From positions 64,501 through 128,500 of the forward strand of contig JAUIMM010001419.1 in NCBI GenBank assembly GCA_031769625.1: DNA of 64,000 nt, written 5' to 3'. The stretch's first letter is position 1; each line of letters starts with the position of its first letter. Shown here piece after piece: positions 56,971 through 64,000 of the stretch. Origin of the DNA: Taudactylus pleione (lineage: Eukaryota > Chordata > Amphibia > Anura > Myobatrachidae). Below the pieces are notes generated by a model. That model saw only the letters and a list, made by a program, of their open reading frames with translations. It did not search any database and was not told where the DNA came from. The position numbers were made by a program, and so were the translations under genes.

Positions 56971-57098
56971 GCCTAGGGCACCAAAATGGCTAGGGCCGGC
57001 TCTGCCGGGGCCACAACTCCAGTACTATTGCATACTGTGAAGTGAAACTTTACCAAAGTTAGTTCTACATATATACCAAACTTCATTCAAAATTTCAT

Positions 57099-58461
57099 CA
57101 AAGTCAGAGATGGTCATGTGGGGAAGATTTTCAAATTTGGTCCACTTGACCTAACCAAAGGGTATTGGCAAGTACCGTTAACCGAGAGCGCCAAACAAAA
57201 GACAGCTTTTTCTGCGCCAGAGGGCTTGTTTCAGTACAATATGTTGCCCTTCGGGCTACATGGGGCACCTGCTACCTTCCAAAGAATGATGGACAGGATT
57301 CTATGGCCCCATAGACGGTATGCGGCTGCTTATCTGGATGACGTGGTCGTTCATAGTCCTGATTGGCAGTCTCACTTACCCAGGGTGCAAGCAGTGTTGG
57401 ACTCCATCTATAAGGCAGGTTTGACAGCCAACCCAAAAAAGTGTTGTCTAGGCATGGAGGAAGTAAAATATCTGGGATTCACCATTGGCAGAGGCCTGAT
57501 AAAGCCTCAGCTCAATAAAGTTGATGCCATACAAAACTGGCCACGGCCTCTGAATAAGAAGCAGGTGAGAACCTTCTTGGGAATTACGGGGTACTACAAG
57601 AGGTTTATACCCAACTTTGCCACCATGGCAGTCCCACTGACTGACCTGACCAAAGGCAAACAAAAAGTCATGGTAGAATGGAGTCCTGTGGCAGAGAAAG
57701 CTTTTCAGGAGTTGAAAGTAGTGTTGTGTTCCCAACCAGTCCTGATGACTCCTAATTTTGAAAGGGAATTCATAGTACAAACCGATGCATCAGAAGTAGG
57801 TATAGGAGCGGTCCTGTCCCCGAACAAGGAGGGTGAGGAACACCCTATTTTCTATCTTAGCAGAAAGTTGAATGTACATGAGAGAAACTATGCCACAGTG
57901 GAGAAGGAGGCGTTGGCCATAAAGTGGGCGTTAGAGGCTCTCAGGTACTACTTGGTCGGAAGAAAGTTCAAATTGATCACTGACCATGCCCCTCTGAAGT
58001 GGATGTCTGAAAATAAGGACAGTAATGCAAGAATTACAAGATGGTTCTTGGCGTTACAAACTTTTACATTTTCAGTGGAACACAGGCCAGGAAGCCAGCT
58101 GGCCAATGCTGACGCGTTGTCACGCGTTCATTGTTTGTGGGCTTCAGTTGTTCCGCCCCACAGGTCGAAACAAAGGGGGGGGATATGTGATAGGATCACT
58201 GGTAAAGTGGTCTGTGGCAGGTACATTTGTCCCAGATTCCTGTCTTTTGTGTCTTAAATCCCCAGGAGAAAGTCTGCAGTGTAGCAGGCTTGAGTTTCGG
58301 CTTTTTGAAAAGCCGGTTTGGGACCTGGGGCTTGTGGGTGAGAGGAGAGGGAGGGCTCCACCCACGGCCACTCCAAGTTTTGGTTCTCGCAGCCTGGTAA
58401 CAGGATTGTCAAAGTCAGAGATGGTCATGTGGGGAAGATTTTCAAATTTGGTCCACTTGAC
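57099..58461 (+). repeat. templated insertion with perfect 52-bp direct flanks
   Basis: 57099-57150 and 58410-58461 are identical 52-mers (start caaagtcagagatggtcatg). Between them, 57151-58409 is a 1259-bp copy of 55288-56546, with about four differences. The insertion lies in the right arm of the long-arm element. See findings. Confidence 0.95.
57118..58257 (+). pseudogene. pol: second partial Gmr1-like RT-RNase H (5'- and 3'-truncated)
   Basis: A 379-codon open frame. Its first ten codons come from the flank; from DLTKGYWQVP it equals the RT of 55288 onwards: FQYNMLPFGLHGAPATFQ, AAYLDDVVVHS, YLGFTIGRGLIKPQ and the complete RNase H to NADALSRVH. It has no stop in these domains. The fingers part of RT, the integrase, the gag and any promoter are absent, and the copied LTR part breaks off at 58409. 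The long frame is the result of recent copying and is no sign of selection. Confidence 0.92.
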
Positions 58462-60799
58462 ACGGAATGACTCAGTGAGAGGAGACTGCTGCAGCAGACT
58501 CACTGTCCAATGTGCCGCTGCACTGCTATACAGGTGTGGCTAGCTGTGGTGGGTGTAGCAGTGGGGGCAGTTAGGGGGTGGTTGCTGATTCGGGCCCCTG
58601 CTGAGGTCTTGAAAAAAAATCCACGATGCGGCCGCACTTTGGGCTAATCGTATAGTCCCAGGGGATCAGTTTACGCACTGTAATTTACTGTGGCTAATTG
58701 AATTTCCCCCTTAGTTGGATCAGCGACTTGACTGCTGGATTAGGACGGAATATAATATTAACCAGAGTATTGATATAAGCTTGAAAACTAATTATTTTGT
58801 GTGCAGATATTCATCGGTGGTGGTGGAGTGTGGAAACACAATATGCAGTGCTTTTTATCATTTTTAAAAAATCACAAAATAGGTATTCTATTTTCCCCCT
58901 ATATTTTCTATTATTTACTGCACAGGTTTATCTACATTTTATTGCAGGACTGTGAGTAACACGCGAATGAGGAGCCAAAATCAACGTCATCAACCCTAAA
59001 TATGCTGTAAAACTTTCGAAAAATGCTATTTTGGGATGTTTGCCGTAAACCCCATATGCATAGATTGTTCCCAATAGGCAACGCCATCTATATTGGCTTA
59101 TTAAAGCAAAGTTCCCCTGAGAGCGATCCGAAGGAGCCCTCTATGACCCCCCCGAGGCTTACACATGCATAGGCCAACAGCTGCTCATGCTTATTAGGAC
59201 TCCCGAGTTATAAAACCAGAAGTCCTCACAATGCAAAGGACAGCATACGGCATTAATAAATGCTGCTACACAGTACATGTGATAAGTGGCGGGATGTATC
59301 GAATGCAATATGCGATGCATGATACAGTACATCCCGTCCAAAGTCATTACTCTTTCATATCTGATACATGCACTTCTTGGAAGCGTGGATAACATGGTGT
59401 TCCCATTACTGTTAATGAACTTAGGACCTGATTCATTACGTATCACAATTGCAACGGCTTACGCAGATTTGGGCGATGGTGCGTACTGCGCATGCATATG
59501 CACCACAGTGTGCCTACACAGGTCAGGATTTAGATAGCACTGCGATTATGCACGCAGACAGAAAGCCACCACAGAGTGAGTGACAGGACATCAGCGTTTG
59601 GGGGTGGTGATGGGGGAGTGGTAGGAGAAATGCAGGTGTGCCTGTCCATTTGATCGTCGTTACATGGGGGTGCATTAATTAGCCACTGCGACGGCATTCG
59701 CAGCTTGTGTACAGATCTGGGGATCTTGGTGGGACCCCAGAGTCTGGGCTAGCTGGACTCTGCGGGCACCCAGGACTGCTGCCGCATCGACTGGGAGCAG
59801 GTAAGGTAGCGGATCACTGCTTGCATTTATGCAGTCTCTTGCCTCCGGTTTCTGGGGACAGACCGGAGGAGCTGGCAGTGGCAGCGGGCTCCCCTCCCAT
59901 ACCCCGCGTATCCACTAGACCACCAGGGACTTAACAATTTGCAGCGGGAGCTGGCGTCCCGGGGATTAATAGCCAGCCAGGGGAGGCAGCCTTCCCTGTT
60001 ACAGCGGCTCCTCCCCTCAGCTCAGCGCACCTTTCAAGCCTATTGTCTGGCGTCCCTGAGCTGCTTCCTCCATGGGCCACGCTTCCTCTGAGGTCTCCAG
60101 CGGCCATGTTCCCTCTGGTGCAGCGCAGAACTCCTAGGACGGCAGTTGGTCCAGTCCCCCTTAGTACCTTGTCATTTGGGTGAGTGTACACAGCGCTATA
60201 GCCTTCCCAGACACTGAATCTGGGCAGTTGATTGTAGTGTCATTTGCAGTATATTATATGTAATGTTTATGTATATATATTTCTGCATTGTATGTGACTT
60301 ATGCTAGCGCTGACTGTCTGTGCTTTATTCTCTCACCTATCAATGCATATCTATCCCTTTTCTTTACAATCTGCCCTAATACAGGTGTACTTGGGGTGAT
60401 TCTGAGACCTCACATACATACAGTATATATACTTGTTACATACTGTTGCGTGCTGAACGTTGCCATATTTTAGGTGGAACTGTGTGTTGCATACACTGAT
60501 AATGGGTCCCTGCAGCTAATCTTAGCATCAGTCAGGACCAGTATAGCGCTGCTTGATATTTCCATGATGATTATTAGTCAGATATGTCTGACCAGGAGAT
60601 AGGGAATGATACTGCAGCCATTTTTGCCATCCTGCAAGTCATGGACTGCAGGTATGAGTACAGAGAATTTGACTCAGAAAGGGTTATGTATATGGCGCCA
60701 TTAGGTGCCGGGCCTCTTACAGGACCCCCTTGGGCGGTTTGTTTCTCAAGACCCTGGCCTCCATTGCTGGTCGCCTGGCGGCCCCCGTTGTTCTAATTC
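58462..60799. other. unassigned, several short-element remnants
   Basis: 58462-58590 belongs to the long-arm element. ctggctaattgaatttccccctt near 58690 and gacctgattcattacg near 59423 look like ends of short inverted-repeat elements without clear partners. 59280-59345 has a palindromic core (gggatgtatcgaatgc / atacagtacatccc). 59700-60200 is GC-rich. The open frames are short and featureless, and I call no gene. Confidence 0.4.
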
Positions 60800-62040
60800 A
60801 CTTGGGGTTACTTCAACATGCTACCCTTTCATCTCTGGGTATCTCACAGTTTCTAGTGGTTTACCCCTGTGACACAGACTATCGCTCCCTACCGTGATTT
60901 TTCACAGTACATGCAATTCCCTCAGGTACCACAACAGTCTGTCATTTCCCTTGCAGGGATTACCACAACAGCCACCCTGGGTGGATGTCGTTTGTACGAA
61001 ACACAAAATGGCGTAATAAACTCCCTGTGGTTACTTCCCAGTCTGCACTGCTGTCTAACATAGATCGTCAGCCAAGGGTGAACTGGATGATGTATCGGAC
61101 TCCTTTCCCTCTCACACGAGGGGGAGCCTAAATCAAGTATCTCTGCTTTGGTACTGGCGGTCAAGTCAATCCTAGTTATAGAGGATGTCGAACCTGCACC
61201 TAAATCAAATTGCCCTCAGTTTAAGCATTAAAGTGTCTTCGGCTGTATTCCCCTTCTCTGACCAGCGGGTGGATCACATGGCGGGGGTCGGGCTATCGCC
61301 AGATAAGAGGTATCATTAAAGCATTTGGCCTCATGTTTCCCATTCCCTGAGGGTCATTACAAGTAATAGGAATCACCTCCTGGGGTGGATTTTCATATTA
61401 CTCGTCTGATTAAGAGCGCTACTACGCCTCCCACCCCTGCCCGGACAAATTCTACGGTTTTGTAGGTGGTAACTTTGCCTGAAATCAAGATACTTGCTTT
61501 CAGGGGCTGTTGCCAGTCCAACCATGGCTATCGCATGGGTGGCTAATGCTATTGAGTACTGGGCTGATGCATTTGTAGAGCTTTTTTCCCTCAAAAACTT
61601 CTGGGGATCAGATACCTTTTGTTGCTCACATTCAAAATGCAGTTTCATATGTTGGAGTAACAACATTGGATGCCAGTCTCCTAACCTTCATGGTTTCGGC
61701 TGCGACTGTATCTGCCGCCATACCCTATGGCTGCGCTCATGGAAGGCAGAGGTGGACTCCAAGATAGGCCTTAAAATGGATACCCTATATTGGGGAGATC
61801 TTGTTTAGTCCTGACCTTGACAAGATTCTAGCAATGTTGGCAGTATCACTAACGGCAAATTTCCGCCTTCAGCTAATCCCACTACAAGGCCTCGGACTAA
61901 ATCTGTTAAGTCTTTTTGTCCTTAGGGACAGCCTAATGGCCAGTATTTTCCTAGGCTGTCGGCCTCCTCCTGGTATCAAGCAGACCTGGACATCCAGACA
62001 TCCTGCTTCTAAACCTAAGGATAAACCTTCAGCCTGATGG
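60800..62040 (+). pseudogene. gag: DIRS1-like gag remnant (second element)
   Basis: Upstream of the RT remnant and on the same strand. Decayed frames give DFSQYMQFPQVPQQSV and, at 61730-61850, SWKAEVDSKIGLKMDTLYWG with LFSPDLDKILAML in the next frame; the last part (SKPKDKPSA) ends at 62037. Spacing and the proline/lysine-rich end fit the gag frame of DIRS1-like elements, but there is no diagnostic motif. Many stops; the 5' limit is a guess. Confidence 0.5.
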
Positions 62041-62249
62041 GACAGGTCTTCATCTGGGGGATCCCAGAGTGAGATACTGACTTTTTCAGTTCACCCAGTG
62101 CTGGTGTCAAGTAACCACGGATGCTTGGGTAAGAGTTAAAGTCTCTCACTGGTATGCTGGTCATTTCTCAGACAGCCTCCCCACATGTTTTGCTACACAG
62201 GCCCTTCTTCAGACCCAAAAAAGGCCTTACAAATCCAGAAAGCTATACA

Positions 62250-62900
62250 GTCCTTGCGGTAAGCAGGGGTAATTATGCCAGCCCCACTATCTCAGCGAGG
62301 GACTGGTTATTCTATTTTCTTTCTGGTGCAGCGGCCGAATGGTCCTCATTGGCCTATCCTCTATCTCAAATCCCTTAACCAATTCCTAAAGGTGCATAGG
62401 TTCAGGGGGAACCCCTATGCACCACCATCCGAGCTATGGAACCTGGGGACTTTATGGTATCGCTGGATATTCAGGACGCGTACCAACAGGTACCTATAAA
62501 GCCCTCTCATCAGCCTTAGCTCAGGTTGGCTGTGCCACAGCAACACTTCCAATTTTGGGGCTCTGCCCTTTGGACTGTCCACAGCCCCACCATGGGTTTA
62601 CCAGATTTATGGCTTTAATGACAGCCCACCTGTTCAGGGTATCCAACTGCTCCTGTATCTGGACAGCCTCCTGCTCTTAGCAGGATCACCAAGGTACTTT
62701 AAAGCCATTTCCAGTTAACCATTGCTTCCCTTCAAGATAACGAATGGTTAATCAACTGGGTAAAAGTCCGCCCTGAATCCCTCACAGGGTAGGATTCATC
62801 TAGGAGCCCTGCTGGATTCTCAGAATCGGAGAATCCTTCAGTCGTCAGACAAGATCTCCACTCTTCAACTACAAGTGCGTGGATGTATCCACAGTCGACA
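62250..62900 (+). pseudogene. DIRS1-like reverse transcriptase remnant (second element)
   Basis: Reverse transcriptase in several frames. 62275-62499 reads GTGYSIFFLVQRPNGPHWPI then LYLKSLNQFLKVHRFRG, the usual DIRS fingers sequence. DIQDAYQQVPIKP (about 62463-62500) and FGALPFGLS-like pieces at 62555-62580 follow. The catalytic site at about 62649-62672 reads LLYLDSLLLL: the second aspartate of Y-x-D-D is a serine. Then WVKVRPESLTG and LGALLDSQNRRI. At least four frame changes. Confidence 0.8.
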
Positions 62901-62989
62901 AGTGTCATTACACTCTGTAATGCGGGTTCTGGAATCCAGGGTGTCTACCTTTGGAAGGGTGGAATATGCTTAGTTCCATTCAAGGCCTT

Positions 62990-64000
62990 TTCAAAAACTG
63001 ATCCTCTCCAGATGGAACGGGTTTCTCCATTGGATCACTGTTCAGATGATGATGCTCTCTCCGGAGGTGCATCTGTCTCTATCTGGGTGGCTATGGCCAT
63101 CTCATCTAGGGTAATCCTTACAATGGACGCCAGTCTCTAGGGCACAGTGACCGGTCTGCACCTTTTTCAGGCAGTTGAACGTCTGTTGATTCTGCCCTGC
63201 CAATCAACTTATTGGAACTTCAAACTGTCTTGGGCCCTCGCTCTGGCCTAACTCATACTTCACAGTAAAACTGTAAGGGTTCAGTCTGACAATATCACAG
63301 CAGAGGCTTACATCTAGGAGACAGTCGTAGTTGGGCAGCAATGACAGGAATGTCACACATTCTGATATAGACAAAGGGTCTCCTCCCAGCCATCTCTGCA
63401 GTGTTCAATTCGGGAGTTCTCCATTGAGAAGTGGACTGCTTCAGCCATCATGACATGCATCCCAGGGACTGGTCTCTTCTACAAGAGAGGTTTCAACTCC
63501 TAGTGAGCAAAGGGGGCCTCCCAGAGGTGGTCCTCATGGCCTCCTGACTCTATCACACACTGCCGGTGTTAGGGTCCAGAACTAGAGGTACTGAAGCTAC
63601 CTTCAGTGATGCATTGTCAGTGAAGTGGACCTTCCAATTTGTGTACCTATTTCCCCTGGTCTCCCTTCTTCCTCGTGTTCTTCAGAAGTTCAATCGAGAT
63701 GGAGGTGCTGACCTGCTGGTGACTCCAGATTGACCCAGACGTCACTGGTACTTAGATTTTCAGAGTCTCTCCATCGACACTCCGTTCCTGCTGCCTCAAT
63801 ATCCGGATCTGTTGTCTCAGGGTTCTTGCCTTTCCCTGAACCTGGATCATTTGTCTTTGACTGCATCCCTACTGTGGTCCTAAGGCTTCTCTGGCTCTGT
63901 CATCATCGATTATGTTTAGAGCGCATAGGCCAGCTTTTGCTGGGATCTACCACAGAATGTGGCATACATAATTCTTATGGTATCGTACCTGTAGCTACGA
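62990..64000 (+). pseudogene. DIRS1-like RNase H and downstream part (cut by the window end)
   Basis: RNase H and the linker region before the recombinase. Pieces: HLSLSGWLWPSHLG, VRVQSDNITAEAYI at about 63271-63315 (the SDN core), GSRTRGTEATFSDALSVKW, FVYLFPLVSLLPRVLQKF, LDFQSLSIDTPFLLP. They follow the same order as in 1506-2246 of the first DIRS element, though clearly diverged from it. The recombinase would lie beyond position 64000. Confidence 0.82.

Larger units (their letters stand above)
50038..57004. mobile_element. hAT-type element, about 1.2 kb, carrying a nested Gmr1-like element
   Basis: Ends cagagccggccctag and ctagggccggctctg (inverted, apart from one base) are flanked by ccagggcc (50030-50037) and ccggggcc (57005-57012), an 8-bp duplication with one transition. 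The own sequence is 50038-51168 plus 56934-57004. It contains a perfect 17-bp-arm hairpin at 50178-50213 and (TA)n/(CA)n tracts. No transposase frame was recognised, so it is non-autonomous. Confidence 0.85.
47800..58620. mobile_element. DNA element with very long inverted arms, now interrupted
   Basis: The left arm (about 47890-48930) is matched in inverse by 49550-50029, then, after the nested hAT, by 57005-57150 and 58462-58590. Anchors by eye: caataaaactttaat / attaaagatttattg; ggaattcagctgcctagatc / tataggctgctgaattcc; ggaggtaggtgaaacagtca / gtttcacctacttcc; gcaatagtactggagttgtg / cacaactccagtactattgc. The left arm has an extra 290 bp at about 48415-48705. The true outer ends are not identified. 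The centre holds one coding remnant. Confidence 0.8.

Noticed and set aside
57118..58257. Domesticated RT-RNase H gene, because the frame is long and unbroken
   Set aside because: It is a recent, nearly identical copy of 55288-56546; lack of stops reflects recency, and there is no promoter or start of its own.

Overview
The window looks like a stretch of vertebrate, most probably anuran (frog), nuclear genome made almost wholly of transposable elements and tandem repeats. The reasons are the mix of families: DIRS1-like and Ngaro tyrosine-recombinase retrotransposons, a chromodomain (Sushi-type) Ty3/Gypsy element, a Gmr1-like Ty3/Gypsy element, Tc1 remnants, and many short hAT- and Harbinger-type non-autonomous elements. 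I find no convincing host gene, tRNA, rRNA or CRISPR array. Nearly all coding sequence belongs to decayed transposons and carries stops or frameshifts, so those entries are typed as pseudogenes.

Layout. 0.35-0.98 kb: 51-bp minisatellite. 1.4-3.7 kb: broken DIRS1-like element (RNase H, tyrosine recombinase, terminal repeats). 4-11.2 kb: foldback and short inverted-repeat elements, a degenerate minisatellite and AT microsatellites. 11.2-15.86 kb, minus strand: Ngaro element with gag, RT-RNase H, tyrosine recombinase and an SGNH-hydrolase reading frame. 15.9-30.6 kb: short DNA elements (several with clear target-site duplications), a 48-bp minisatellite and an 86-bp satellite of eight copies. 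31-39.6 kb: LTR remnants, two of them inverted copies of each other, more short elements, a 30-bp minisatellite and a 0.67-kb foldback. 40.9-46.8 kb: chromovirus with 5-bp target duplication, inserted in a Tc1 remnant. 47.8-58.6 kb: a layered nest. 60.8 kb to the end: a second decayed DIRS1-like element that runs off the window.

The 47.8-58.6 kb nest is the most informative part. A DNA element with very long inverted arms (47.8-50.03 kb, resuming at 57.0 kb) was hit by a hAT-type element (50038-57004). That in turn received a Gmr1-like retrotransposon (51169-56933). Separately, a 1259-bp internal piece of a Gmr1-like element (RT to part of the LTR) sits at 57151-58409, flanked by a perfect 52-bp direct repeat of the outer element, with a 6-bp microhomology at one junction. 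That is not how LTR elements normally integrate and suggests templated repair of a staggered break.

The Gmr1-like element has integrase before reverse transcriptase (as in Ty1/copia) and a SCAN-like gag, which fits the known Gmr1 group. It is the youngest-looking large element: its two LTRs differ by about ten substitutions by eye. The chromovirus is older: its RT and integrase catalytic motifs are changed and its 3' LTR has lost a TATA-like segment. All family calls rest on motif reading; no database search was possible.
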